Assembly (NCBI GenBank): GCA_958296235.1
Contig: OY282457.1
Span: 124,001-188,000 of the forward strand
From: an uncultured Candidatus Binatia bacterium
GTDB lineage: Bacteria > Desulfobacterota > Binatia > Bin18
Direction of reading: 5' to 3'
DNA: 64,000 nt
The translations under genes and the position numbers were made by a program. A model generated the notes under the pieces. It saw only the letters and a program-made list of their open reading frames with translations, was not told the DNA's origin and searched no databases. Below are positions 7,798-17,356 of the stretch, in pieces; the first letter of the stretch is position 1; the number at the start of each line of letters is the position of its first letter.

Positions 7798-10182
7798 TTA
7801 CGCCTCAGCCTCCTCCACTCCGCCCTTCGCGCCGCGTCGGGCGTCGTTTTGCCGCACCCCAACCAGGGCCGATCGTTTGACCACCCGCCGGCCCTTGCCG
7901 GCCCGTTTACCTAACGGAATATCCCGCAGTGGGATTTTCCGCTCTTTCCCGTCTGTATTGATAACCGTCACACCTGCGCCGGGTTCGCTTGTGACCGCCC
8001 CAACCAAACGATCGTCTTGTTCCAGGCGCATGAGAATAACTCCGCGTCCGGCTCCAGATAATTCGGCAATATCTTCGGTTGGAAAAGCCAATATATACCC
8101 GGCCGCGGTAGCACACACCGTCCGTCCGCTACGCGCCGGCTGGACGGTAATAACGGCGTCGTCCGCGGACAAACGGGCGATTTTCCGCCCGTTACGGGTG
8201 GTTTCCTCGACACTGGGCTCAAAACGAAACCCCAGGCCCTTGGCCGTCGCCAGCAGCAGGGCCGGTCCCCGCTCGCCAGCAGCCTGGGGGGAGGCCGGGG
8301 GCGCGAACAGGTCGGTCCGGTCTGGTCTGGCCGCTCCCGCCCCATTCTGCTGGGCCGGGCTCTCTGGCCGGCGGTCGCGGATCAGACGCACTGTCACAAC
8401 CTGTTCGCCGTCCTGAAAATTGAACAGGGTCTGGATGGGTTCTCCATAGCCGGTGGTCGCCGGCACGCTGTTAATGCGTATGACGTAGAGTATGCCCCGG
8501 TTGGTGAAAACGGCCAGGCGATCGCGGGTTGTCCCCTGAAGAAGGGCTTTGATGGCGTCACCTTCACGCAGACGGGTGCTGGTTGGGTCCTTGAGTTCCC
8601 TGACGCGCTTAATCCAGCCATCCCGGCTGAGGACGACTGTCGCTTCCTCATGGACAATATAGGCGTCCGGGTCGTAATTGAGCTGCTCGCCCGCGCGCAG
8701 AGCCGTTCGACGGCGGTCGCCATACTGCTGGCCGAGCGCTTCCAGTTCGTCCCGTATGAGCGCCCAGCGCTGGCCTTCACTCCTCAACAACCGGCGCAAC
8801 TCCTGGGCGCGGGTTTCTTTCTCCCGGCGTTCGGTTTGAATTTTCTCGACTTCCAAGCGGGCGAGTTGGTAGAGGCGAATATCGAGAATGGCGTCGGCCT
8901 GGACCTCGGTCAATTGAAAACTGTGCTGGAGTTTTTCCCGCGCGTCCTGGCGGGAGGCCGCATTGCGGATGAGGCGGATAACGGTGTCGAGCTGGTCGGC
9001 AATCAGGGCCAGGCCGGCAAGAATATGCAGGCGGGTCTCCAGCGCGTCCAACTCATGCTCAAAGCGTTTGGTGACCACCGCAAAACGGAAGTCCAGGAAG
9101 TGCCGGCAGAGGTCGGACAGGGTGGCGCGCAGGGGTTGACCGACGTCCGGGTTGCCGGTTGGAACCAGACAGGTCAGGTTGACCGAAAAGGAGGTTTGCA
9201 GCGATGTATGCCGACATAAATACGCCATAGCCAACTCGTCCGAGGTATTGCCTTTGAGCTCAAGGACAATACGAATGTCGTCGGTCGATTCGTCCCGGAC
9301 ATCGACGACCTGCGGGATTTTCCGGCTGCTGACGAATTCGGCGATCTTTTCCACCAGTTGGGCCTTGTTGACGGTATACGGCAGGGAGGTAATGACGACC
9401 TGACGCTTGCCGCGCGGCAGACTCTCGATCTTCCACTCCCCGCGTAATTTAATCGTCCCCTGGCCCTTTTCATACATCTCGCGCAACTCGCGCTTGCTGG
9501 TCAGGATTTCCCCTCCGGTTGGAAAATCCGGGCCTTTGATATGCTTGAGCAATCCTGCGCTGGTCAGCGTCGGGTCGTCAATCATAGCCAGCAGGGCCTT
9601 GATGACTTCCGTAAAATTATGGGGCGGAATGCTGGTGGCCATGCCAACCGCGATGCCGCTGGCGCCGTTGAGCAGGAGTTGGGGAATACCGGACGGCAGG
9701 ACGACCGGCTCATCCAGGGTGGCGTCATAGTTGGGACGATAGGGTATGGTTGCGCCGCGCAGGTCGCGGAACAGCTCTTCAGACAGGGGCGCGAGCTTGG
9801 CTTCGGTGTAGCGCATGGCCGCGGCGCCATCGCCATCGAGCGAGCCGAAATTGCCTTCTCCCTGCACCAGTGGATAGCGCAGCGAGAACGGCTGGGCCAA
9901 GCGCACCATAGCCTCATAGGCGGCCTGGTCTCCGTGCGGATGATATTTGCCCAGGACTTCACCGACCACCGCCGCGGATTTGCGCGGCCGGGCATCGCCG
10001 CCGAGCCGCAGGTTTTGGTGCATGGCGTACAGCAGCCGGCGCTGGACCGGCTTGAGACCGTCACGGATGTCGGGCAAGGCCCGTGAGGTAATCACACTCA
10101 GGGCGTAGTTCAGATAGCGCGCTTCCGCTTCCGCCCCGAGGTCTGTGGTCAGGATTTGTTCCGCCACCGCCGCTTTCTTCAT
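7798..10182 (-). CDS. parC: DNA topoisomerase IV subunit A (GyrA-type breakage-reunion subunit)
   Basis: 794 aa from ATG 10182, which follows GGGGAGG on the coding strand. The winged-helix core has the catalytic Tyr at Y125 (MRYTEAKL) and a quinolone-resistance loop [13 protein letters not shown]. The position of the usual Ser (ParC S80 / GyrA S83) is Gln 86, while the acidic residue four places on is kept as Glu 90. A coiled-coil region ([18 protein letters not shown]) and beta-propeller-like blades follow, with no GyrA box (QRRGGKG) seen, so ParC is more likely than GyrA. The linker near residues 615-640 is rich in Pro/Ala. It is the first gene of the parC-parE-hemerythrin operon. Confidence 0.87.
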   Translation of the reverse strand: MKKAAVAEQILTTDLGAEAEARYLNYALSVITSRALPDIRDGLKPVQRRLLYAMHQNLRLGGDARPRKSAAVVGEVLGKYHPHGDQAAYEAMVRLAQPFSLRYPLVQGEGNFGSLDGDGAAAMRYTEAKLAPLSEELFRDLRGATIPYRPNYDATLDEPVVLPSGIPQLLLNGASGIAVGMATSIPPHNFTEVIKALLAMIDDPTLTSAGLLKHIKGPDFPTGGEILTSKRELREMYEKGQGTIKLRGEWKIESLPRGKRQVVITSLPYTVNKAQLVEKIAEFVSSRKIPQVVDVRDESTDDIRIVLELKGNTSDELAMAYLCRHTSLQTSFSVNLTCLVPTGNPDVGQPLRATLSDLCRHFLDFRFAVVTKRFEHELDALETRLHILAGLALIADQLDTVIRLIRNAASRQDAREKLQHSFQLTEVQADAILDIRLYQLARLEVEKIQTERREKETRAQELRRLLRSEGQRWALIRDELEALGQQYGDRRRTALRAGEQLNYDPDAYIVHEEATVVLSRDGWIKRVRELKDPTSTRLREGDAIKALLQGTTRDRLAVFTNRGILYVIRINSVPATTGYGEPIQTLFNFQDGEQVVTVRLIRDRRPESPAQQNGAGAARPDRTDLFAPPASPQAAGERGPALLLATAKGLGFRFEPSVEETTRNGRKIARLSADDAVITVQPARSGRTVCATAAGYILAFPTEDIAELSGAGRGVILMRLEQDDRLVGAVTSEPGAGVTVINTDGKERKIPLRDIPLGKRAGKGRRVVKRSALVGVRQNDARRGAKGGVEEAEA

Positions 10183-10262
10183 ACATCCACCTCCCCCCAC
10201 CGGATTATAGGCGAAGTCACGCCCGGTTCCAACGACCGCGGGAACGGCCGCTCACCTGGCGC

Positions 10263-11126
10263 TTATTCTTGCAAGGGACCAAAGAACTCCCGGGCCTGGG
10301 CAATCACAAAATCCGGTTTTTCTTCCGCAATAAAGTGACCGCACTCCTCGACCTGGCCGCCTTCGACGTTGTCCGCCACGCCTTGCCAGATCGGCACAAG
10401 ATTACCCAGGAAGGTCTGGCCGCCCCAGGCTCGGACGGGCATCTTGAGTTTTTCCGTGCATGAACTCAGGTTCTCTAGGTCTTCGTTGATGCCCGTGCGG
10501 TAATACTGGAACCCGGCACGCAGCGCCCCTGGCGCGGAATAGACCCGGACGTATTCGGCCACATCGGCGTCGGTGAACACCTTTGGGCTATAATTGTACA
10601 CGCTCGAATTATAGAAATGGCGCAAATAGGTTTCGACATTATTGCTCACCAGCTTTTCGGCCAGGTCGGGCATACCGGCGTGAAAGAAGACGTGCCACAG
10701 CCGCTGGGCAACCCCGAGGTCCATTTTGTCGCCTGTACGACCCAGACCCGGAATCATATCGAGGATCATCAGGCGCTCGACCATTTCCGGGTGATCGTAA
10801 GCCAGATAGTAGGCGACCGCGCCACCCCAGTCATGGCCGGTCAGGCCGATTTTCTCAAAGCCGAGTGATTGAACGAGTTCATATACATCTGAGGCCAGGG
10901 TGCGTTTGTCATAGCCGCTCAGCGGGCGCTCGGAATCTCCCAAGCCTCGCAAGTCGGGGGTGATGACCGTGAACTGCTCCGACAACGGACCAATGATCTT
11001 GTGCCACTCATAGCTGCTCTGCGGCCAGCCGTGAACAAAAACTAGGGGGTAGCCTGAGCCGGCAATCACATAGTGCATCCGAAAGCCATTGACCGTTGTC
11101 ACATGATGGGCGCCTGTGTCTGTCAT
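10263..11126 (-). CDS. Alpha/beta hydrolase, epoxide hydrolase / haloalkane dehalogenase-like
   Basis: 287 aa from ATG 11126, preceded by AAGGAGT. The alpha/beta core shows VFVHGWPQSSYEW (oxyanion-hole HGWP), TPDLRGLGDSERP, and the nucleophile elbow LTGHDWGG with Asp 99 instead of Ser. The Asp nucleophile plus HGWP is typical of soluble epoxide hydrolases and dehalogenases. The likely catalytic His is in EECGHFIAEE near the C-terminus. The substrate cannot be told. It is divergent from hemE across 99 bp. Confidence 0.85.
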   Translation of the reverse strand: MTDTGAHHVTTVNGFRMHYVIAGSGYPLVFVHGWPQSSYEWHKIIGPLSEQFTVITPDLRGLGDSERPLSGYDKRTLASDVYELVQSLGFEKIGLTGHDWGGAVAYYLAYDHPEMVERLMILDMIPGLGRTGDKMDLGVAQRLWHVFFHAGMPDLAEKLVSNNVETYLRHFYNSSVYNYSPKVFTDADVAEYVRVYSAPGALRAGFQYYRTGINEDLENLSSCTEKLKMPVRAWGGQTFLGNLVPIWQGVADNVEGGQVEECGHFIAEEKPDFVIAQAREFFGPLQE

Positions 11127-11225
11127 ACGGGTACTCCTTATTCCTGTTTTGTATCCGAAGCCCGGAACAGACGGCAAGAGGAGTGGGGCTGCCGCTGTCC
11201 GTTCCGTGTGGTAGGCTGGCCAGTC

Positions 11226-12260
11226 ATGGAGACGCCGGTTTTTCTACGCGCCTGCCGGAGAGAGCCCACCCCGTACACCCCGGTTTGGCTCATGCGACAG
11301 GCCGGGCGGTATATGGCCGAATACCGGGCCTTACGCGCACGGGTGCCCTTTCTCGAACTGTGCAAGACCCCCGACTTGGCCGCGCAGGTGACGCTTGAAG
11401 CGGTTGAACGCCTCGGTGTGGACGCCGCCATTCTCTTTTCGGATATCCTTCTTATTGTTGAACCTCTGGGCGTTGGACTGGAATTTTCCGCCGGCGACGG
11501 CCCTGTTATCCATCGCCCGGTTCGTTCGGGCCAGGATATTGGTGCTCTGCGTGAGGCGTCGCCCGAAGAATCCGTCCCCTTTGTATTTGAAACAATCCGC
11601 AAGATTCGCAGCAGCTTACCCAGCCATATCCCTCTGATCGGCTTCTCGGGCGCGCCGTTCACCCTGGCGTCGTATTTGATTGAGGGCGGTGCGTCACGGC
11701 AGTATCTGGAAACCAAGCGCCTCATGTATCAGGATTCCGGGGCCTGGCACGCGCTGATGGATCAATTGGTGCGGACTATCACCGCCTATGTCAATGCTCA
11801 GATTACAGCCGGCGCGCAGGCCATTCAGCTCTTTGATTCCTGGGTTGGCTGTCTGGCCCCCCAGGACTATCGAAGTTTTTTGTTGCCCCATATGCGGACG
11901 CTCATCCAAGGCGTGACGCCGGGTGTTCCCCTCATTCATTTCGGCACGGGCACGGCCGGCATTCTGGAACTGCTGGCCGAAGCGGGTGGGGATGTGATTG
12001 GGGTGGACTGGCGGGTCGACCTTGATGTGGCCTGGGAGCGGGTCGGCGCAGACCGAGCCGTCCAGGGCAACCTTGACCCTTTAGCTCTTTTTGCTCCACT
12101 CGATACCTTACGCCAGCAGGCGCAACGCATTCTGGAGCAGGCCAGGGGCAGAGAAGGACATATTTTCAACCTGGGACACGGTATTGTGCCGCAAACTCCG
12201 GTGGATAATGTGATTGCGCTGGTCGATATGGTGCACGAATTATCGAGTCGTCAAACCTGA
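11226..12260 (+). CDS. hemE: Uroporphyrinogen decarboxylase
   Basis: 344 aa from ATG 11226; the frame is open upstream but family similarity begins at FLRACRREPTPYTPVWLMRQ. Hallmarks are WLMRQAGRYMAEYR (substrate-binding Arg residues), LFSDILLIVEPLG (catalytic Asp), GFSGAPFTLASY and NLGHGIVPQTPVDNV. It decarboxylates the four acetate side chains of uroporphyrinogen III to give coproporphyrinogen III. It is the first gene of a haem operon with hemH and the protoporphyrinogen oxidase gene. Confidence 0.96.
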   Translation: METPVFLRACRREPTPYTPVWLMRQAGRYMAEYRALRARVPFLELCKTPDLAAQVTLEAVERLGVDAAILFSDILLIVEPLGVGLEFSAGDGPVIHRPVRSGQDIGALREASPEESVPFVFETIRKIRSSLPSHIPLIGFSGAPFTLASYLIEGGASRQYLETKRLMYQDSGAWHALMDQLVRTITAYVNAQITAGAQAIQLFDSWVGCLAPQDYRSFLLPHMRTLIQGVTPGVPLIHFGTGTAGILELLAEAGGDVIGVDWRVDLDVAWERVGADRAVQGNLDPLALFAPLDTLRQQAQRILEQARGREGHIFNLGHGIVPQTPVDNVIALVDMVHELSSRQT

Positions 12261-12305
12261 TACGTCACGTCATCAGAAAAACGCGATTTACGCCTCTGCC
12301 TTGAT

Positions 12306-13238
12306 ATGCACTACGACGCCGTTCTGCTGCTCGCCTTTGGCGGGCCGGAAAAAATGGATGACGTGCGGCCCTTTTTGGCAAATGTCCTGCGCGGTCGTCC
12401 CGTGCCGCCAACCCGTTTGCAAGAAGTCGTCCGACACTACGAGCTTTTTGACGGCCGCTCGCCTTTGAACGAGATTACCTTTGGTCAAGCGCAGGCACTC
12501 CAAGACCTCTTCGCTCAAGACGGAACCCCACTGCCGGTGTATGTAGGCATGCGGAACTGGCACCCCTATATAGCCGAGACACTGGAACAGATGCGGCAGG
12601 ATGGAGTGAAAAACAGCATTGGCTTCATTCTTTCCGCTCAGCAGAGCGAGGCCGGCTGGGAGCGGTATAAGACCAATGTGGCGGAGGCCAGAGAACGGTT
12701 GGGGCTGCTTGCTCCCCAGGTGAGCTTCACCCCTGGCTGGCATAATCACCCCTTATTCATTCACGCGGTTGCCGATCTGACAAAGCAGGCGTTTTCGTCT
12801 ATTCCAGCGGAGCGTTGGGGGGTGACACCTCTGGTCTATACCGCCCATAGTGTGCCGGCCTCTATGCCGAGTACCCAGGAATACGTCCGACAGGTCAAAG
12901 AGGGCGCGCGTTTGGTCGCGGAGCGCATCGGACACGAAAACTGGACCGTTGCCTATCAGAGCCGCAGCGGCCCGCCGCACGTGCCGTGGCTGGGGCCGGA
13001 TATCGGCGCTGCGCTCAAGGCCCTCGCCGCTCAGGGAGTGCGTTATAGCGTCGTCGTCCCCATCGGCTTTGTGTGTGACCACATCGAAGTCCTGTACGAC
13101 CTGGATACAGAGGCGAGAGAGATTGCCGAACGGAACGGTCTACATATGGTCCGCGCCCGGACGGTCAATACGCATCCAAGCTTTATACGGATGATCGCCG
13201 AGGTGGTCCGAGCGACCCTGAACCAAGAGGCCGGGTGA
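12306..13238 (+). CDS. hemH: Ferrochelatase
   Basis: 310 aa, 45 bp after hemE. Signature segments are LLAFGGPEKMDDVRPFL at the N-terminus, YTAHSVPASM with the conserved metal-site His, and VVPIGFVCDHIEVLYDLD, where the His/Glu pair forms the active-site pocket. It inserts Fe2+ into protoporphyrin IX (or coproporphyrin, if the organism uses the coproporphyrin branch). No Cys cluster is seen at the C-terminus. Its stop overlaps the next start by 4 bp (GTGA). Confidence 0.95.
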   Translation: MHYDAVLLLAFGGPEKMDDVRPFLANVLRGRPVPPTRLQEVVRHYELFDGRSPLNEITFGQAQALQDLFAQDGTPLPVYVGMRNWHPYIAETLEQMRQDGVKNSIGFILSAQQSEAGWERYKTNVAEARERLGLLAPQVSFTPGWHNHPLFIHAVADLTKQAFSSIPAERWGVTPLVYTAHSVPASMPSTQEYVRQVKEGARLVAERIGHENWTVAYQSRSGPPHVPWLGPDIGAALKALAAQGVRYSVVVPIGFVCDHIEVLYDLDTEAREIAERNGLHMVRARTVNTHPSFIRMIAEVVRATLNQEAG

Positions 13239-14740
13239 GCGTCGCATCGCCCGATAAGAAACCACCGCGCATGTCTCTGTCTCCAGCGAAGAACAGCAGG
13301 GTCCCCCATATCGTTATCGTCGGCGGGGGTATTGCCGGTCTGGCCGCGGCCTACAGACTCGAAGAATTGAGCCGGGAGCGAGAGCAGCCGCTTCGATTTA
13401 CTTTGCTGGAAGCCGGCGACCGGTTCGGCGGAGTCATTGCAACGGAACAGCGGGACGATTTTCTGCTTGAACTCGGACCGGATTCCTTTATCTCGGAAAA
13501 ACCCTGGGCTTTAGCCCTGTGTCGTCGCCTTGGTCTTGAGCCCGAACTCCTGGGCACCAACGACACGCGCCGGGCCACCTTTGTTGTCCACCAGGGGAAG
13601 CTTGAGCCCCTGCCACAAGGCTTCATGTTGCTGGCCCCCACCCAGTTTGGTCCTTTGCTGCGCTCGCGTATTTTTTCCTGGCCGGGCAAATTGCGCATGG
13701 CGCTCGATCTCGTGCTGCCCAGGGCCAGGGAACAAAGCGATGAAAGCCTGGGCTCATTTGTACGCAGACGGCTCGGGCGAGAAGCGCTCGAACGCATTGC
13801 CCAACCCCTCATTGGCGGTATCTATACCGCCGACCCCGACCAGCTCAGCCTGGCCGCGACCATGCCGCGTTTCCTGCACATGGAACGTGACTATCGGAGT
13901 GTGATTTATGCGCTCTGGAGAGCATCTCGGCGTAATCCCCAGACGACCAGGGGTGCGAGTGGGGCGCGCTGGAGTTTGTTTGTGACCCTGCAAACCGGTA
14001 TGCAGCGCCTCGTTTCCGCTCTGACCGAACGCCTCAGCCTCGGAACGCTGCGTCAGCGCTGTCCGGCAACGAGCGTCCGCTATCAGCCGGCAGGCCCGGA
14101 CGAGACCCGCTGGACGATAGGCTGCGCCAACGGCTCCAGCCTGCACGCCGACGGTCTTGTACTGGCGACGCCGGCCTTTGCCGCAGCGCAGCTTGTACGT
14201 GGACTTGATGGCGCTTTGAGTCAGCACCTTGCCAGCATTCCCTACAGTTCCACGGCAACGGTGAATATGGCCTATCGTCGCGACCAGATTCCTCATCCGC
14301 TGAACGGCTTCGGTTTTGTAGCGCCACGGGTGGAGCGGCGTTCCATTCTTGCCGGGACTTTTTCGAGCATAAAATATGCCGGGCGAGCGCCGAGCGGCTA
14401 TGCCCTGTTACGCGCCTTTGTCGGGGGCGCGCTTCAGGCCGAGCTGTCTGAGCGGGATGACGCTGAAATCCGCGCTCTGGTCCGCACCGAGTTGCGCCAG
14501 TTGCTTGGGATTGAGGCCGAACCCCTCCTGACCCGCATTGCCCGCTATCCGCAGTCCATGCCGCAGTATCGAGTCGGCCATCTTCAGCTCGTTGATAAGA
14601 TCGAAAAACGGGTGGCCGGGCATCCGGGTCTGGCGCTTGCCGGCAATGCCTATCGCGGCGTTGGTCTTGCCGACTGTGTGCGGAGTGGAGAGGCCGCGGC
14701 GGAGGCGATGTTTGACGAGTGCGTGGCCAAGCCGCTGTAG
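13235..14740 (+). CDS. hemY: Oxygen-dependent protoporphyrinogen/coproporphyrinogen oxidase (HemY type)
   Basis: 501 aa; the GTG start overlaps the hemH stop, so translation is coupled. The N-terminus has an FAD dinucleotide-binding motif (VIVGGGIAGLAAAYRLEE, about residues 26-44). This is followed by ELGPDSFISEKPWALALCRRLGL, a PPOX hallmark, and by LAGNAYRGVGLADCVRSGE near the C-terminus, the FAD-closing motif of the family. It oxidises protoporphyrinogen IX (or coproporphyrinogen III) with O2. Together with hemE and hemH it completes a late-haem operon; the intervening coproporphyrinogen step gene is not in the window. Confidence 0.93.
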   Translation: MSVASPDKKPPRMSLSPAKNSRVPHIVIVGGGIAGLAAAYRLEELSREREQPLRFTLLEAGDRFGGVIATEQRDDFLLELGPDSFISEKPWALALCRRLGLEPELLGTNDTRRATFVVHQGKLEPLPQGFMLLAPTQFGPLLRSRIFSWPGKLRMALDLVLPRAREQSDESLGSFVRRRLGREALERIAQPLIGGIYTADPDQLSLAATMPRFLHMERDYRSVIYALWRASRRNPQTTRGASGARWSLFVTLQTGMQRLVSALTERLSLGTLRQRCPATSVRYQPAGPDETRWTIGCANGSSLHADGLVLATPAFAAAQLVRGLDGALSQHLASIPYSSTATVNMAYRRDQIPHPLNGFGFVAPRVERRSILAGTFSSIKYAGRAPSGYALLRAFVGGALQAELSERDDAEIRALVRTELRQLLGIEAEPLLTRIARYPQSMPQYRVGHLQLVDKIEKRVAGHPGLALAGNAYRGVGLADCVRSGEAAAEAMFDECVAKPL

Positions 14741-14764
14741 CCGCACTCTGTCCTACAGGCCAAA

Positions 14765-16432
14765 TTAGCCCGATGTCTCTTCGAACTCAGCCTCTTCGTA
14801 GTCATCTGTGAGGACCTCTTGTCCTTGTCCATCAATAGTCTGCCGGATAATTCGGCTTTTGAGCCTCCGAGAAATAGCTTCGCACCGATGTTGAATGAAC
14901 TTCTCATAGTCATCTTCCCAGATTCCAGATGAATCGAGTTTAATCAGATGGGACTCCATGGTGCGGTCTACATCTGGATTCTGCCTTTTGAATTTGCCCA
15001 TATACTGCGATGGAGCTTTTGCTCGGATCTCTCGCTTGTTTAAGAAATCATCGACGATTGTAATATTGGCAATTTGATTGATCTGTATATCCTCAAATCC
15101 ATGCCCTTTGAGGTACGCCTTTGGAAAGAAGTGGTGGTAGTTTTTAGAATTCGCTCGTTTTAACCAATCGTTGCTTATCATGACCAAAGAGTTGTCCATA
15201 AATGACTTCGGCTGCTCGTGGGCAAACAGACAAAGAATCGCTTTGATAAAACTGCGGCCTGAAGCAAACCATCCGTTCTCCTTGATGAAACGTGGAGTGA
15301 TATCTATGGGATACTCATATGTGGGTAGCTTGCCCTTCAATATCCGATCGATCTTACGGATATCCTGGGCAAGACGGCTTTCAAGAGAGACGGAATACCG
15401 ACCCCCAAGAGATGTTCTCCAAAAGAAATCCCGAAGGTATTTCTGCTGATCTCTGGTCGGTTTATCGGGATGCTTGAAAAAGAAATATCCAAACGGGACC
15501 AGCAGAGATCCGTAAGGCATCAATTTCGATACCGGAATACGGTAATAGCTGCGAAAATAATCTACAGCGGAATAGATAGCTTGCGTAGCCCGTGGCCAAA
15601 CGTTGATGAACTTCGATTTGGAGAGTTTCAATATCTCCTTTTTCGAGCATTCTTTGACTAAAATGGCTGATACCGTTTGCAGAACTGTTGCGGCTGGGAT
15701 TGTGTCGTAGCCCACATCCTGTAGCCGCTCTACGAGGTTGTCATACTTAGCAGCTAGATCGAAGTCGCGCTTTGCATCGAAGGTTTTCGCGACCATTATT
15801 TCAAAGACCGAAAGGGGGCGTCCGGTTACATTGATTCGTGTGAAAATCTCAGTAGCCACGTCCAAGGGTGCTTCCCTAACCAACACAATCGAAAATGCGT
15901 ATGTTTCTAGGCGTCTCTTATACTCGGAGAGCTTGTCGTGAAGCTCCTTCGGGTATGATGCTAGGAATCTGAAATCCGCATTCAGTAAGTCAACAACCCG
16001 TACAAACGATTTTTTGTCGAAACTGCTAATATCAGTCGTGACGATTGATTCCTCGCTCTCCGCCCGAAGGTTGACGTAAACCTCGGCGAAGTCGTCCATT
16101 CTTTCCTCCCTCTTAACCTTGAGCCCCTTTGTGATTGCGTAGAGGCTTGTGAGACGCTGCTGTCCATCAAGCACGTGCTGAATAAACTCTCCTTCCGGCG
16201 TATCTGGTAGGGAGGTATCGCCAAGATTCCGTACGGTTCGGAGGGACTCCTTGGTCTTCCATAAGATGAAGGTGCCGATGGGAAATCCTTTCAGCATGCT
16301 ATCAAGCAGCAAGGCAGATTTCTCCTTCGTCCAGACGAAATCTCTCTGAAACTGTGGGATTTTTATTAGCCCTTGCTCAATATCGCTTAGGAGCGTCGAG
16401 AACGAGATGCTTTGTGGTTCCGGCTGGTTCAT
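14765..16432 (-). CDS. DUF262 plus HNH nuclease protein, GmrSD-like, probable defence gene
   Basis: 555 aa from ATG 16432; AAGGAA lies 9 nt upstream, and an in-frame GTG 10 codons earlier is less likely. The N-terminal DUF262 (ParB/sulfiredoxin-like) domain shows IPQFQRDFVWTKEKSALLLD, HVLDGQQRLTSLYAI and ATEIFTRINVTGRPL. The C-terminal half carries an HNH-type site, NYHHFFPKAYL ... NQIANITIVDDFLNKREI. In GmrSD and BrxU, this pairing acts as a nucleotide-dependent nuclease against modified phage DNA. Base composition is visibly AT-richer than both neighbours, which suggests recent transfer. It stands as a single gene between the haem operon and the ferritin-like gene. Confidence 0.85.
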   Translation of the reverse strand: MNQPEPQSISFSTLLSDIEQGLIKIPQFQRDFVWTKEKSALLLDSMLKGFPIGTFILWKTKESLRTVRNLGDTSLPDTPEGEFIQHVLDGQQRLTSLYAITKGLKVKREERMDDFAEVYVNLRAESEESIVTTDISSFDKKSFVRVVDLLNADFRFLASYPKELHDKLSEYKRRLETYAFSIVLVREAPLDVATEIFTRINVTGRPLSVFEIMVAKTFDAKRDFDLAAKYDNLVERLQDVGYDTIPAATVLQTVSAILVKECSKKEILKLSKSKFINVWPRATQAIYSAVDYFRSYYRIPVSKLMPYGSLLVPFGYFFFKHPDKPTRDQQKYLRDFFWRTSLGGRYSVSLESRLAQDIRKIDRILKGKLPTYEYPIDITPRFIKENGWFASGRSFIKAILCLFAHEQPKSFMDNSLVMISNDWLKRANSKNYHHFFPKAYLKGHGFEDIQINQIANITIVDDFLNKREIRAKAPSQYMGKFKRQNPDVDRTMESHLIKLDSSGIWEDDYEKFIQHRCEAISRRLKSRIIRQTIDGQGQEVLTDDYEEAEFEETSG

Positions 16433-16591
16433 GTCGTCATGTTCCTTCCTAATTTTGCCCACTGAACTTACAAGTTGGCCCTGTGCTCTGCAACCTGTAA
16501 CTCTATCCCTTACTCGACGTTTACTTGAGTACTCGGGGAGGGGTTGCTATGGTGCTGCCTTACTTCAGGCAACGGAGAGGGGTTGGGGCAA

Positions 16592-17356
16592 GTGATTCGG
16601 GTATTCCCCCGTATTGAAAACGCCAAGCTCATGGAGCTGTTTCGGAAAGGCGTCGAGGGGCAGTGGTCAGCGGCCGAAATTGACTGGACGCAGCCGTTGT
16701 CTCTCGACCGTCACGAACAGCGCGCTCTGGCTATGGTGCTGACCCCAATCTATCTGGGAGAGCAAACGGCTATGATCGGGGCCAGTTCGACCATCCCGCA
16801 GTGTTTTGCCGCCCATGAGACTGAAGCCCAACTCTATCTCTCCACCTTTCTTCTGGACGAAGCCCGTCATTTCGAGACCCTGACGCGATTCTATAACACC
16901 CTGAACCAGCGTCCGCTTGAAGTCCGCCAGCTCAAAGACATGTTCCGCTATCAGGCGCGCCTGTTTAAGTCGCGCGATCGGATTGAATGGCTGTGGGGGA
17001 TACTGCTCAGCGATATTCTTGCCCGCCATTTCTACAGCATTCTGGCAAAAGCCCATCCGACTTCCCTCTTTGCCACTATTGCGAGTCGAATTTTGCGGGA
17101 TGAGGCCCGCCACCTGGCATTTGCCGAGCTCTATTTACGCGCGGCCTTGGAACGTGAACCGCAGTTCGGCCCGGTCTTTCTCAAAATGCGAGACGAATTA
17201 TTACGGCTGATGGAGGCGATGTATGCGGCCCTGAAATCCGAGGCGCTTCTGATCGGCATTGATGGGCAGACCTTGTTCGGTGGGGTGAGGCGAGACATTG
17301 AGAACAAGGCCCGGCGTCTGCACCTCTCCGCAGCGGAAAGACCGGCAGAAGGATGA
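16592..17356 (+). CDS. Ferritin-like diiron-carboxylate protein
   Basis: 254 aa; GTG 16592 follows GGAGAGG. The helical protein has a carboxylate-bridged diiron pattern: E57 (YLGEQTAM), E90-x-x-H93 (LDEARHFE) and E171-x-x-H174 (RDEARHLAF). The helix that normally supplies another Glu has Asp 141 (LLSDILARHF). The layout resembles ribonucleotide reductase R2-like or AurF-like N-oxygenase folds, but length and motifs do not fit RNR. The stop overlaps the HMG-CoA reductase start by 4 bp, so the two are translationally coupled. An oxidase or oxygenase acting on a lipid is a reasonable guess, not a demonstrated role. Confidence 0.75.
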   Translation: MIRVFPRIENAKLMELFRKGVEGQWSAAEIDWTQPLSLDRHEQRALAMVLTPIYLGEQTAMIGASSTIPQCFAAHETEAQLYLSTFLLDEARHFETLTRFYNTLNQRPLEVRQLKDMFRYQARLFKSRDRIEWLWGILLSDILARHFYSILAKAHPTSLFATIASRILRDEARHLAFAELYLRAALEREPQFGPVFLKMRDELLRLMEAMYAALKSEALLIGIDGQTLFGGVRRDIENKARRLHLSAAERPAEG

